From positions 558,001 to 622,000 of the forward strand of contig NZ_CP099582.1 in assembly GCF_024022995.1 (NCBI RefSeq): DNA of 64,000 nt. The letters are read 5' to 3'. Both the position numbers and the translations under genes were made by a program. The notes beneath the pieces were generated by a model, which worked only from the letters and a program-made list of their open reading frames with translations, was not told where the DNA came from and did not search any database. Source of the DNA: Thermococcus aggregans (GTDB taxonomy: Archaea; Methanobacteriota_B; Thermococci; Thermococcales; Thermococcaceae). Position 1 is the first letter of the stretch, and each line of letters starts with the position of its first letter. This document shows, piece after piece, positions 1-8,342 of the stretch.

Positions 1-10
1 CCACCAAAAG

Positions 11-250
11 GTGGTTGAGCTTAGAGAAAAGATTAGAGAAGTTAGAAGGGAGCTCAGGGAAGTAGAAAAGAAGATACTCGAATACGACCAGAAGCACAAG
101 GAGTTAATAGCATACAAGCTTGTTGCAAAGATGAGAGCAAAGAAAGATGCCACCTTTGAAAGGGCAGTTGAGGCACTTGAAAAGTTCAAGCGCGGTGAAA
201 AGCTTACTCTTGATGAGCTCTTACTGCTCCAGAGATATAATCTGGTGTGA
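11..250 (+). CDS. Small charged coiled-coil protein, possibly 5'-truncated
   Basis: A 79-residue, Lys/Glu/Arg-rich protein with a heptad-like N-terminal half (residues 1-30) predicted as a coiled coil, followed by a short helical tail. I do not recognise a family with a known function. The GTG at 11 lies only ten bases from the window edge and the frame is open upstream, so the true start may lie outside. The stop at 248-250 overlaps the GGTGTGA ribosome site of arcS, three bases before its ATG, so the two genes are probably co-transcribed. Confidence 0.6.
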   Translation: MVELREKIREVRRELREVEKKILEYDQKHKELIAYKLVAKMRAKKDATFERAVEALEKFKRGEKLTLDELLLLQRYNLV

Positions 251-253
251 AGA

Positions 254-1969
254 ATGGAAATTATAAAACACGAGGGTCCGGGAAGGCTCGGGTTAGTTAG
301 AATTAAGGAAAAAACCTTCAAAACACCTGCTTTAGCTGGAGTAGATTTTACCATTTCGCCGTTTAATTCTTACTTCTACCCCAAGGATTTCGGGGAATAC
401 GACTTCAACCTCGCCCCTTCAATTCCTCTTAGCTTTTATACTCCGAGGGAAATAGTAGAGAAAGCACTGGATAAGTTGTATAGTGTTGATTATTCAAAAT
501 TCAACGCCCTTTATGTGCCCGTCGTGAGAAATCTTGAATACGTTGATGAATTTTTGGAAAATGTCCTCTCCCAGTACTCTTTTGATGCCCTCTATATAGG
601 AAATGCAAAAATCTTTGTGAAGGACTACCGCAGGTTCGTTCAGGCTATCAGGCTTATTAGGGAAAAAGACCCTAATTTGCTCCTCATCACTGACATCGAA
701 CCGTTCTTTTATCCATTAGCCGTTTATCTCGGCATTGATGCTTTTGATACCCGTTCATTGAAGCTTTACGATTTCCACAAGAAGGGATTCACACAGTTTT
801 CTCCTATACTATGGGATGAAAATGCAAATTCCCTTGAATTCGCCAAGGAAACTATAAGGCTCGTTAGGAAAGCCCTTGAAGAAGGAAAGCTCCGCTACCT
901 TGTCGAGAACTTTTTCCATACTCAGGCTCACGCCGGAATCTTGAGGATAGCTGACAAGGAAAACTGGGACTACCTTGAAAAATACACACCCATACAAAAG
1001 GACACCATTTACTTCATAAGCGACGCCTCCCAGAACAGACCGGAAGTTGTGAGGTGGAGGCAGAGAGTTGTTGAGAGATTTAAGCCTCCTGAAAACATTG
1101 AAGCACTCTTGCTCTTCCCCTGCTCCGCTAAAAAGCCCTATTCTCACTCACGCTCCCATACCCTCTTCAGAAAAGCCCTAAAAGAAGCCCTTGGAAATGG
1201 AATTTACAAAATCCATGAGCTTATCCTTACCTCACCCTTTGGAGTCGTTCCGAGGGAATGGGAGTGGTTAGCCAAGTATGATATCGTCGTTACAGGCCAT
1301 TGGAGTGAGGAAGAGATAAACTCTGCAGCTGAACTTTTGGCAAAAGCCCTTGAGAAGTACCCTAAGGAAATTCCAGTGATAGCTCACTTGGATGAGGCTT
1401 ACGTAGAGGTTGCAAAAAGAGCCAGTGAGATCAGCGGGAGGGAGATAATATTCACCCCGGTTAAGGACGGCACAACGAGCAGGGAAAGCTTGGAAGGGCT
1501 TAAGAGGACGATAAAAGAGCTTGGCTTTGAAGTTGCTGCTGGAAAAGAAGATAGGACATACCGCTTCTACGAAAACATAAGGAAGGTTTTTGACTTCTAC
1601 TTTGGTTTGGGCGCTGGTGAAGCAGTTCTTCCCGATGATGCAAAGATCATAGGCTCCAAAATGCTCCGCATTCTCATAGACAACCAGCAGACTGGGACTT
1701 ATCAAGATGGCGTGATAAGCGTAACGCCCTTTGGTATGCAGCGCATTTACGAAGCAACTAGGAGCTACTACGTGAAGATTGACTTTGACCTTAGAGGAGA
1801 CGTCTTTGCTGTTGGAGTTAACGAGGCTGATGAGAAGATAAGACCTGATGACATAGTTGGTGTCGTAAGGGATGAAAAAGTCGTAGGTGTTGGAAAAGCC
1901 CTTCTAAGCGGAGAGGAAATGGTAAAAGCAAAGAGGGGAGTTGCGGTTAAAGTTAGAAAGAAGGCATGA
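254..1969 (+). CDS. arcS: Archaeosine synthase ArcS (TgtA2)
   Basis: Converts preQ0 at position 15 of archaeal tRNA towards archaeosine, acting after the tRNA-guanine transglycosylase TgtA. The 571-residue protein has a TGT-like barrel domain at the N-terminus. Around residues 289-302 it carries the ArcS-specific motif PCSAKKPYSHSRSH, which separates ArcS from the true transglycosylase. A PUA RNA-binding domain occupies about the last 75 residues (GDVFAVGVNEAD to the end). The ATG follows the GGTGTGA site formed by the end of the preceding gene. The catalytic assignment rests on the motif and on the family literature. Some archaea use ArcS together with a radical-SAM partner (RaSEA), which is not in this window. 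Confidence 0.9.
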   Translation: MEIIKHEGPGRLGLVRIKEKTFKTPALAGVDFTISPFNSYFYPKDFGEYDFNLAPSIPLSFYTPREIVEKALDKLYSVDYSKFNALYVPVVRNLEYVDEFLENVLSQYSFDALYIGNAKIFVKDYRRFVQAIRLIREKDPNLLLITDIEPFFYPLAVYLGIDAFDTRSLKLYDFHKKGFTQFSPILWDENANSLEFAKETIRLVRKALEEGKLRYLVENFFHTQAHAGILRIADKENWDYLEKYTPIQKDTIYFISDASQNRPEVVRWRQRVVERFKPPENIEALLLFPCSAKKPYSHSRSHTLFRKALKEALGNGIYKIHELILTSPFGVVPREWEWLAKYDIVVTGHWSEEEINSAAELLAKALEKYPKEIPVIAHLDEAYVEVAKRASEISGREIIFTPVKDGTTSRESLEGLKRTIKELGFEVAAGKEDRTYRFYENIRKVFDFYFGLGAGEAVLPDDAKIIGSKMLRILIDNQQTGTYQDGVISVTPFGMQRIYEATRSYYVKIDFDLRGDVFAVGVNEADEKIRPDDIVGVVRDEKVVGVGKALLSGEEMVKAKRGVAVKVRKKA

Positions 1970-2039
1970 ATTTTTGGAACTTCCCTATATCCTCCTTGGC
2001 TTCGAAAGAATTTTTAATGCTCTTCCATTATCTAACACC

Positions 2040-2339
2040 ATGCCCAAGCATTTTCGAAAAGGCGTCAAGAGGGAGCACCATTTCCTTAAGGACATTGAGA
2101 AGCCTCTTGAAGAGATAGCTAGCATTCCAGGTGTTAAGAAGGTAATTCCGGGTAGGATATATGCCAGTGATTCCAGAGGATTTGAGATAAAAGTAACGCG
2201 AGAAACTCAGAGTGGTTTAAAGCTCGTTGCAAAGAGCGACGGCTCTGTGCAGGAGATATTTCTCGTAGTTGATAAGTCTGAGAGGGAGCTTGTCTGGAAA
2301 GAGATAGAAAAACTCGGAGAGAAGTGGAAGAAATTATAA
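2040..2339 (+). CDS. DUF2103-like conserved small protein
   Basis: A 99-residue protein starting MPKHFRKGVKREHHF. The reading frame is open further upstream, overlapping arcS, but the ATG at 2040 fits the conserved N-terminus of this archaeal family and follows an AT-rich TATA-like stretch at about 2009-2018 (TTTTTAATGC). The body alternates strands and helices (IPGVKKVIPGRIYASDSRGFEIKV), with several basic residues near the start that could bind RNA or metal. The family (DUF2103, as I recall it) has no established role. Its gene ends two bases before the convergent SPOUT methyltransferase gene. Confidence 0.7.
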   Translation: MPKHFRKGVKREHHFLKDIEKPLEEIASIPGVKKVIPGRIYASDSRGFEIKVTRETQSGLKLVAKSDGSVQEIFLVVDKSERELVWKEIEKLGEKWKKL

Positions 2340-2341
2340 TC

Positions 2342-2971
2342 TTAAAGCTCTCTTTTTCCTTCAAAGAACTCGATTAGCTCCTCATCGCTTACGTCGTCTT
2401 CTCCGTAGCCGAGCTCTCTTTTCTGAAGCTCTATTAAACCTGGCGTGAGGAGGAGCTTTCCGTTAAGCTTGGGAACGGCATAGTGGAGGGTTATTTCGCT
2501 GAACTCATCAAGCTTTATTGTTGGATGTTCCTCGTATTCAATCTCGCTTAACCTTTTTCCTTCCGCTATAAGCTTTGCAACTATTGCCGAGCCATCTATA
2601 GAAAACTGCACGCTCCCTATGTGCCTCGCCTTTGCACCTTCGATCTTGTCGGTTATGAACTTCTTTGTTTTGCCGGTGAACTCAATGTCCCCTAGGATTC
2701 CACCGACAACTATAATCGTATCCTCCTCTATGTCCTCTGGCTTAAGCTCTTCCTCGGCAAATGGGTCAAGGATTATCATCTTTGAGCGGTCAAAAGGAAA
2801 CTCGGTAACGCTCTGAGGAATGACTCCCCCGAGCTTAGCGAGCTCTTCTCTCTCGTCTTCTCCAACGTTTGTAAATATGAGCTTATCTCCCCACCACTCG
2901 CTTGCATGCTTATACTCGAGCAGAACCCACTCTCTAAGCTCTTCGAGATGCTCTATTACTAAGTACGGCAT
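2342..2971 (-). CDS. SFM1-like SPOUT methyltransferase (PF04252 type)
   Basis: A 209-residue protein resembling yeast Sfm1, the SPOUT-fold methyltransferase that methylates ribosomal protein Rps3 on arginine. Shared features are the N-terminal IEHLEELREWVLLEY segment, an LDP...L.PED stretch at about 69-80 and the GGILGD loop at 90-95, which forms part of the SAM-binding knot. The ATG at 2971 is preceded by GGTGGGAAA. Longer in-frame extensions run through the tRNA-Pro gene and are artefacts. The archaeal substrate is unknown; a ribosomal protein or RNA is the reasonable guess. Convergent with the DUF2103-like gene. Confidence 0.82.
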   Translation of the reverse strand: MPYLVIEHLEELREWVLLEYKHASEWWGDKLIFTNVGEDEREELAKLGGVIPQSVTEFPFDRSKMIILDPFAEEELKPEDIEEDTIIVVGGILGDIEFTGKTKKFITDKIEGAKARHIGSVQFSIDGSAIVAKLIAEGKRLSEIEYEEHPTIKLDEFSEITLHYAVPKLNGKLLLTPGLIELQKRELGYGEDDVSDEELIEFFEGKREL

Positions 2972-2990
2972 TTTCCCACCCAGAAACCTA

Positions 2991-3068
2991 TGGTGGGGCC
3001 GCCGGGATTTGAACCCGGGTCTCCGGCTCCCGAAGCCGGAAGGATAGACCAAGCTACCCCACGGCCCC
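2991..3068 (-). tRNA. tRNA-Pro (anticodon CGG), CCA encoded
   Basis: Read on the minus strand, the acceptor stem GGGGCCG pairs with CGGCCCC and is followed by discriminator A and an encoded CCA (2991-2993). The anticodon stem CCGGC/GCCGG encloses the loop TTCGGGA, giving anticodon CGG for proline. The T-arm GGGTTCAAATCCC is canonical. The D-arm contains GGGTAGCTTGGTCTATCC. No intron is seen in the anticodon loop. The tRNA lies 20 bases upstream of the SPOUT methyltransferase gene on the same strand. It could serve as an integration site, but no duplicated tRNA 3' end was noticed nearby. Confidence 0.97.
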
Positions 3069-3121
3069 CCAGCGCTAACTTTCAAGCATCTGGTTATAAA
3101 TCTTTCCCAGCACTTTGAACA

Positions 3122-3136
3122 AAAAGATATAAACTC
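3122..3136 (+). promoter_or_regulatory. BRE/TATA promoter of the mannosyltransferase operon
   Basis: AAAAGATATAAACTC fits an archaeal BRE/TATA element. Its centre is about 30 bases upstream of the ATG at 3163, so the leader should be short, with GGGTAGAG as a weak ribosome site. Confidence 0.6.
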
Positions 3137-3162
3137 CGAGGAGCATAGCTATAAGGGTAGAG

Positions 3163-4218
3163 ATGATATCTGTAATAGTGCCTACATATAATGAGCGGGA
3201 AAACCTTGAGGAGCTATTTGAAAGGATAGCGAGGGCTTTAGATGGGAGAGAATTTGAAATAATAGTTGTGGATGACGATTCTCCAGATAAAACATGGGAA
3301 AAAGCTGAAGAGCTTGCGAAAAAATATCCCGCCAAAGTTGTTAGAAGGAGAAATGAGAGAGGGCTTTCTTCTGCTGTTATTAGAGGATTCAGAGAGGCAA
3401 AGGGCGAAATACTCGCTGTTATGGACGCCGATTTGCAACACCCTCCAGAAGTCCTTCCGAGGTTAGTTGAGGCAATCGAAAACGGAGCCGATATAGTCAT
3501 AGCCAGTCGATACGTTGAAGGGGGAAAGGTTGAAAACTGGTACTGGTGGAGGAAGCTCATCTCAAAAGGTGCCATAATGATAGGTAGAGTGGCTTTGCCA
3601 AAAATAAGAAGTATAAAAGACCCTGTTAGCGGGTTTTTTGCTTTAAGAAGAGAGGTCATTGAAGGTGTTGAACTCAACCCGATTGGCTTTAAGATACTCC
3701 TTGAAATTCTCATAAAGGGCAGGTATTCAAAAGCTGTGGAGATTCCCTTTACTTTTGGATTAAGGAACTCTGGAGAAAGTAAGCTGAGCAACAAGCAAAT
3801 ACTAAATTATCTGCGCCATCTTTATAGGCTCATGAAGTGGGAAGGGGAGATAGACAGGCTGGTAAAGTTCTCTATCGTTGGTCTAAGCGGTGTTGTAGTT
3901 AATGAGGGCTCTCTTCTGGGGTTTGTTGAAGCTTTGGGATGGGACAAAAGGCTTGCCGTAATTCCTGCAACAGAGCTCTCTATTTTGAACAATTTCATTT
4001 GGAACGATCTGTGGACCTTTAAAGACTTAAAGAAAAATCCCGTTTACTTACGCTTATTCAACTTCCATCTTGCGGCGTTTACGGGGGCTTTAGTCCAATG
4101 GGGTATTTACTTGGTTCTTTTGTATTTAGGTGTTAACTACTTAATAGCGAATCTCTTTGGCATAGCATTTTCATTTTTGGTCAGATTCCTTTTTAACCGA
4201 AACATCACATGGGGGTAG
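3163..4218 (+). CDS. Dolichol-phosphate mannose synthase with GtrA-type membrane domain
   Basis: A 351-residue enzyme very close in layout to the crystallised Pyrococcus furiosus DPMS. It transfers mannose from GDP-mannose to dolichol phosphate at the inner face of the membrane, for protein glycosylation and lipid-linked glycans. The GT-A domain (about 1-225) shows VPTYNERENLEE, VVDDDSPD (D37-D39), and DADLQHPPE (D88, D90) for metal and nucleotide-sugar binding. The C-terminal part (about 230-351) has four hydrophobic helices of the GtrA family. Twelve bases later a KaiC-like gene follows on the same strand, probably in one transcript. Confidence 0.92.
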   Translation: MISVIVPTYNERENLEELFERIARALDGREFEIIVVDDDSPDKTWEKAEELAKKYPAKVVRRRNERGLSSAVIRGFREAKGEILAVMDADLQHPPEVLPRLVEAIENGADIVIASRYVEGGKVENWYWWRKLISKGAIMIGRVALPKIRSIKDPVSGFFALRREVIEGVELNPIGFKILLEILIKGRYSKAVEIPFTFGLRNSGESKLSNKQILNYLRHLYRLMKWEGEIDRLVKFSIVGLSGVVVNEGSLLGFVEALGWDKRLAVIPATELSILNNFIWNDLWTFKDLKKNPVYLRLFNFHLAAFTGALVQWGIYLVLLYLGVNYLIANLFGIAFSFLVRFLFNRNITWG

Positions 4219-4230
4219 GGGGAGGTTAAA

Positions 4231-4941
4231 ATGGAGCGGGAGTTGGATTTGGTTTATAAGAGGGTTTCAACTGGGGTAAAAGGGTTGGATGAGCTTTTGG
4301 GAGGAGGCCTTCTTCTAGGGAGAGTATATGTAGTAACGGGGCCTCCAGGAAGTGGAAAGACGACTTTAGGTATTCAGTTTCTCATTGAAGGTGCAAAGCA
4401 TAATGAAAAGGGGGTGTATATTTCTATTGTGGATGATGCAAGAACGATTATTCAAGATATGCTTCATTTTAAGTTTAACCTGCTGTATTACTTAAAAAGT
4501 AAGAAAATCGTGATATATGATTTGAGCAATTTTATCTCAGAAGGCAACAAGAAGCCAACATGGGGAGAAGTTCTGGATGAAATAAAAAGGATAATCCTCC
4601 AAGAAAATGCAAAAAGGGTCGTCATAGACTCATTCACTCCCCTTGAATTCTTAGTAGAGGATCCAGAGAACAAAAGACGGGAAATTACAAGGTTGATTAA
4701 GCTCCTTTCGACAATGAAGGTAACTGCGATCACGATAACTGAAATGCTTGAGTCCGATAAGTATACTGATGACCAGTATGTTGCCAGCGGTGTTATAGTT
4801 ATGCACCACTTTATGAGGCAATACCAAATGATAAGGGCAATTCAAATACTTAAAATGAGAGGAACTGCCCACGATACAAACATGAAAAAGATGAGGATTA
4901 CAGAGGATGGGGTAGTGGTATATAATGAAGCTCCGTGGTGA
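4231..4941 (+). CDS. KaiC/RadA-like RecA-superfamily ATPase
   Basis: A single-domain KaiC-like ATPase of 236 residues. The Walker A motif GPPGSGKTT lies at 37-45, and a Walker B-like strand VVIDSFTPLEF at about residue 130 of the domain. The N-terminal RVSTGVKGLDELLGGG is the typical KaiC-domain entry. The C-terminal IQILKMRGTAHD...ITEDGVVVY is also characteristic. The cellular role is unknown; such proteins in Thermococcales often pair with a regulatory or membrane partner. The stop codon at 4939-4941 lies just before the start of the next gene, suggesting translational coupling. Confidence 0.8.
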   Translation: MERELDLVYKRVSTGVKGLDELLGGGLLLGRVYVVTGPPGSGKTTLGIQFLIEGAKHNEKGVYISIVDDARTIIQDMLHFKFNLLYYLKSKKIVIYDLSNFISEGNKKPTWGEVLDEIKRIILQENAKRVVIDSFTPLEFLVEDPENKRREITRLIKLLSTMKVTAITITEMLESDKYTDDQYVASGVIVMHHFMRQYQMIRAIQILKMRGTAHDTNMKKMRITEDGVVVYNEAPW

Positions 4942-4947
4942 TGGTTG

Positions 4948-5370
4948 ATGTCTGATGAGATGAAGAAAAAAGACCTCATAAAAGAAGCTTATCGATTCGG
5001 GTATTTTGTTGGGTATAGGGGACATACAGAGTGGGTTTCATGGGTTTCTAAGAAAAAGGTAAATATCTACAGCTTAGCGGAAGAGTTAGGGATACTCGAA
5101 GAAGTAAAAATGGCTTATGAGGAAGGGTTAAAAGACGGAAAGGCTAAGAGGCTAAAGGACATATCTTCGGGATTGTTAACGTCAAGCTTGGAAGGTGAAC
5201 CTAAACAGAAAGAAGGAGATGAAGGGCTCGAAAACGAGCTTGAAAAGGAATTCTCCGAGTTTTTAACTACACCTAAAATCATTGAACCACCAAAAATACT
5301 CTCAATTATGAAATCTTTAGAACCTCCAAAAATGCTGTCTCTCCCAAAAATCCTTACCAGAGAAGATTAG
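4948..5370 (+). CDS. Uncharacterised Thermococcales protein downstream of KaiC-like gene
   Basis: A 140-residue protein beginning MSDEMKKKDLIKEAYRFGYFVGYRGHTEW. The N-terminal half is helical with an aromatic-rich segment (YRFGYFVGYRGHTEWVSWVSKK). The C-terminal 35 residues are a low-complexity tail repeating the pattern PPK-I/M-LS (IEPPKILSIM, LEPPKMLSL, PKILTRED), which looks like a disordered tether or short binding motifs. I do not recognise the family. The ATG at 4948 follows GGTGATGG, seven bases after the end of the KaiC-like gene; it is probably a partner of that ATPase (inference from linkage). Confidence 0.65.
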   Translation: MSDEMKKKDLIKEAYRFGYFVGYRGHTEWVSWVSKKKVNIYSLAEELGILEEVKMAYEEGLKDGKAKRLKDISSGLLTSSLEGEPKQKEGDEGLENELEKEFSEFLTTPKIIEPPKILSIMKSLEPPKMLSLPKILTRED

Positions 5371-5473
5371 TTGTTCCATCAATGCAACAATAATTGATTG
5401 CTAAGTTTTGAAGTTATGGTGGTTGAGAGTAAAATTTATTCGCTCTTTTGATTATTTCTTGGAGGTGTTGTTT

Positions 5474-7159
5474 ATGAAGGAGTTCTTAAAAGAAGCCGAA
5501 ATATTTAATGCCGAGAATGTTTTGGGATACATAGCAGAAATTAGCAAGTTTCACAGAATACAAGGTTCCAAAGAGCTGGTTGAGGCTGCAAAATACATAG
5601 CTGAAGAGCTCAGGATAAGTGGGATAAACGCAAAGCTTCTCGAAGAGGTTTACGATGGAGAGCGGTGGTACCTAACACTTGCTTCCCCAATAGCTTGGGA
5701 TCTCATTTACGGGGAAATCGAGATAGAAGGAACCAAGGTAACAACTTCCAGAACGCCTCTTGTTGTGATGGCCCATTCTCCATCGGGAGAAGCAGAGGGG
5801 GAAGTTGTCCCCATAGAAAGAGAGGAAGACTGGGAAAAGGCAAAGGGCAAGATTGTTATGGTAAGTGAGAAGTGGCATGAGAACTACAAAAAGGCAAATA
5901 AGAACGGTGCTCTTGCTTTTATAGCTTACAGAAAGGGAACGGGCAAGGCGTTTCCATACATAGGTCTGTTTCTAACTAAAAAAGACCTGCAGTGGGCAAA
6001 AATCCCTGCTGTTGCAGTAAGTGAAGAGATTGCAAACAAGATCCTCAAGAAAGTAAAAAAGGGAGAGCCAGTAAAAGCCAAAATAAAAGTTGAGACTGTA
6101 ATATCAGAAAATCAAATCCTCCCAATGGTTTATGCAGAGATAGGAAAGCCTCCTTATGTTCTGTTTACGGCACACATATGTCATCCAAAGCCGGGGGCAA
6201 ACGATAACGCAAGCGGTGCTGCCATGCTTATTGAGCTGGCTAAGGTGCTCAACAATCTTTACAATGATTCATTTCGCTTTGGCTTCGCATTTCTGTGGAT
6301 TCCGGAGCATTATGGGACGCAAGCATTTGTGGAAAAATACGCAAAGCTTGAAGATTATTACGCTGTGATAAACCTCGACATGGTTGGAGGAAGTGAAGAC
6401 AGGGCTAATTCAACAATAATGGTAATTAGAACTCCTCTCTCGAGGTTTTCAATAATTTCCGGTATTCTGGAGTATTTCATAGACCTCGCGAACTCTGGTG
6501 GGGAGAGCTTTGGAGGAAGTCCACTGCCAAAAATGAAGAGCAAGAGCTACCCCTATGAGCTCGGAAGCGACCATGATGTGTTCAACTTATTTGGGGTTCC
6601 GAGTATAATGCCCATAACCTGGCCTGACAGGTTCTACCATTCAAGCGAGGACAGTGTGGAAAAAATAAGCAAAGAGAGCCTCGAAATAATAGGAAAGGCG
6701 GTATTAGCTACCGCTTTGGCCCTCGCAAAAGGAAAGAAAAAGGAGCTTGAGAAGTTTGCTAGGGGATTTGCAATGAAGTATCTGGGGGAGCTTGGCATGG
6801 AAAGGGATCTTGAAATGGCGGAAAAGCTCGTAATGCTTGGATTGTCAAGGGATTCTAAGTTTTTGGGACTAAAAGTTGGTCACGAGTTTACCTTTGAACC
6901 TTGGCTGAAGTGGAAGAAAAAAGGCTTAATATCACCGAGATCAATAAAGCAGATAGACGAAAAGAAAGGGGAAGAGCTAGAAAAGATACTGGAAGGAAAA
7001 AGAGTGTCCATTTTGCTCCATGAGTTGCTGATACTCGGAGAAATGATGTCAAAAGAAGAAGCTTTTAAAGCCTTGGAAGAGGAGTACGGAAGTTTCGAGA
7101 AAGAAAAGCTTGAAAAGGCAGTCGAAATATTAAGGTCTTTAGATATCGTTGTTTTTTAG
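5474..7159 (+). CDS. M28-family-like zinc aminopeptidase with PA domain
   Basis: A 561-residue protein without an export signal. It has the two-zinc peptidase pattern AHICHPKPGANDNASG (H234 and H237 region), then WIPEHYGT, INLDMVGG and GSDHDVFNLFGVPS, which supply candidate metal ligands and the catalytic Glu. An inserted PA-like domain (about 90-190, GEAEGEVVPI...ALAFIAYRKG...IPAVAVSEE) separates the two halves. The C-terminal 130 residues are helical. The start chosen at 5474 has a strong GGAGGTG site; an upstream in-frame ATG (5408) adds an atypical, aromatic-rich extension and precedes the likely TATA at 5430-5440. Substrate unknown. It overlaps the convergent regulator by 21 bases. Confidence 0.78.
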   Translation: MKEFLKEAEIFNAENVLGYIAEISKFHRIQGSKELVEAAKYIAEELRISGINAKLLEEVYDGERWYLTLASPIAWDLIYGEIEIEGTKVTTSRTPLVVMAHSPSGEAEGEVVPIEREEDWEKAKGKIVMVSEKWHENYKKANKNGALAFIAYRKGTGKAFPYIGLFLTKKDLQWAKIPAVAVSEEIANKILKKVKKGEPVKAKIKVETVISENQILPMVYAEIGKPPYVLFTAHICHPKPGANDNASGAAMLIELAKVLNNLYNDSFRFGFAFLWIPEHYGTQAFVEKYAKLEDYYAVINLDMVGGSEDRANSTIMVIRTPLSRFSIISGILEYFIDLANSGGESFGGSPLPKMKSKSYPYELGSDHDVFNLFGVPSIMPITWPDRFYHSSEDSVEKISKESLEIIGKAVLATALALAKGKKKELEKFARGFAMKYLGELGMERDLEMAEKLVMLGLSRDSKFLGLKVGHEFTFEPWLKWKKKGLISPRSIKQIDEKKGEELEKILEGKRVSILLHELLILGEMMSKEEAFKALEEEYGSFEKEKLEKAVEILRSLDIVVF

Positions 7160-7471
7160 CTCTTTTTCAATTTCATTTATTTTTTTGACGATGTTTTCCC
7201 TAAGTCTCACCAGAAGTTCTGGGGGAGAAACCGCGGAGTATGCATACCCAAGCCAGCCCCTTTGAATTAGCTCCCTTTTAAGGACTCCCCTTCTATAGAG
7301 GTTAAGAACGTGCTCTCTAACGCTTCTCTCACTTATTCCAAGCTCTTCTTTTATTTCAGTTATTCTCATGGGGGCTTTCTTTTCCAAAAGCAGGAGATAT
7401 ATCCTAAGCTCGTTCTTCTTGAACCCTAATGTCCTCAAGAGCCCCTCGAGCTTATTATATACGTCTTTCAT
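7139..7471 (-). CDS. TrmB-like winged-helix transcriptional regulator
   Basis: A 110-residue DNA-binding protein. The segment LGFKKNELRIYLLLLEKKAPMRITEIKEELGISERSVREHVLNLYRRGVLKRELI is a standard winged helix-turn-helix of the TrmB/ArsR-like type, followed by a YSAVSPPELL stretch and a helical tail for dimerisation. It lacks the sugar-binding domain of full TrmB. The ATG at 7471 is preceded by AGGTGTGAG; an in-frame ATG 33 bases upstream lies closer to the TATA-like AATATATG and is less likely. Its 3' end overlaps the peptidase gene tail to tail. Target genes are unknown. Confidence 0.75.
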   Translation of the reverse strand: MKDVYNKLEGLLRTLGFKKNELRIYLLLLEKKAPMRITEIKEELGISERSVREHVLNLYRRGVLKRELIQRGWLGYAYSAVSPPELLVRLRENIVKKINEIEKELKNNDI

Positions 7472-7526
7472 TTTTCTCTCACACCTCTGAATATTTATCT
7501 TCATATATTCTTAGAGTCTTTATTTT

Positions 7527-8183
7527 TTAAGCCTTGCGGCTTAGTTCGATCTCACCAATATAAGTCCCGTCTCCAAGAAAGGTTTCTCCTGATGGAGAAT
7601 CTTTTAAAAATGGGATCATCTTTATGCCTTCTCTTACATCAAACCCTTCTATGTAGGGGTTTATTGTAGGCAAAATCAGAAAGTTTCTGACTTTAAAGAA
7701 GCATTTCACTTTCTTGAGGGTTTCTCCGATTTTTAAACTAACTGCCGGATGGATATGACCCAAAAAGGCCCTCTCAAACTTAACTTCCGGAAGAGTTTGG
7801 TGGCCGTGCAGAAAGAGCATGTTGTCAATGATGAAGTGGTTTACCACATTCACGTTTTTAAATTCCTTTGTGACTTCTTCTATTTTCCCATCGTGGTTCC
7901 CCTTTGTTATAACAACGTTGTATTCTTCAATCTCAGAAAAGAACTCTATAAGAAGCTTTTTAACGAATCTGTTCATTCCGATAGGTTCCTTTACGTCACC
8001 TAAGATAATTACCAAGTCGGGATTTTTTTCTTTTATGAACTCCGCGAGGCTTTTTTCAAACTTCGTCCTTACTCTTAGTCCTCTCGAAAGCTCAAAACCT
8101 ATATGTGGATCCGCGAAAACAAGGGCTTTTCCAGAAGATGTTTCCAATTCAAGGGAAAGCTCATCATAAGAAAAGCTCTGCAT
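7527..8183 (-). CDS. Calcineurin-like metallophosphoesterase
   Basis: A 218-residue phosphoesterase with the full metal-binding set: DPHIG, GDVKEP, GNHDG, HGH and GHIHPAV. This arrangement is typical of the small archaeal and bacterial enzymes related to the DNA-ligase-associated phosphoesterases. Substrate is not predictable from sequence. The start at 8183 (MQSFSYDEL) has GGTGG just upstream; a GTG nine bases further up is in frame but overlaps that site. The gene lies 37 bases downstream of the L41e gene on the same strand. Confidence 0.85.
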   Translation of the reverse strand: MQSFSYDELSLELETSSGKALVFADPHIGFELSRGLRVRTKFEKSLAEFIKEKNPDLVIILGDVKEPIGMNRFVKKLLIEFFSEIEEYNVVITKGNHDGKIEEVTKEFKNVNVVNHFIIDNMLFLHGHQTLPEVKFERAFLGHIHPAVSLKIGETLKKVKCFFKVRNFLILPTINPYIEGFDVREGIKMIPFLKDSPSGETFLGDGTYIGEIELSRKA

Positions 8184-8220
8184 AACCACCACTTAAAATG
8201 AATATAAAGGTGGAGAGAAA

Positions 8221-8334
8221 TCAGATAATTCCTCTCTCCTTCTTTCTCTGTCTCTTCAATCTTCTGATCCTCTTTTTAATCCATTTCCACCTCATTCTTC
8301 CCTTCTTTTTCCATTTCCTTGGTCTCCTCTTCAT
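8221..8334 (-). CDS. rpl41e: Large ribosomal subunit protein eL41 (L41e)
   Basis: A 37-residue, extremely basic peptide, [20 protein letters not shown] followed by [17 protein letters not shown]. This matches archaeal L41e, the short single-helix protein of the ribosome; the fit in size and sequence is close. The ATG at 8334 follows GGGGTGAT; an ATG six bases upstream (8340) overlaps the ribosome site and is less likely. A TATA-like TTAAAAAC lies at about 8373-8382. The gene is too short for ordinary ORF callers and is easily missed. It may be co-transcribed with the metallophosphoesterase. Confidence 0.93.
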   Translation of the reverse strand: MKRRPRKWKKKGRMRWKWIKKRIRRLKRQRKKERGII

Positions 8335-8342
8335 GATCATCA

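Noticed and set aside
2342-3085. A 247-codon frame that extends the SPOUT methyltransferase upstream
   Set aside because: The extra N-terminus is a translation of the tRNA-Pro gene; the ATG at 2971 has its own ribosome site.
6888-6910. TATCAC string resembling a TrmBL1 site
   Set aside because: It lies inside the peptidase coding sequence, lacks the second half-site, and has no promoter next to it.
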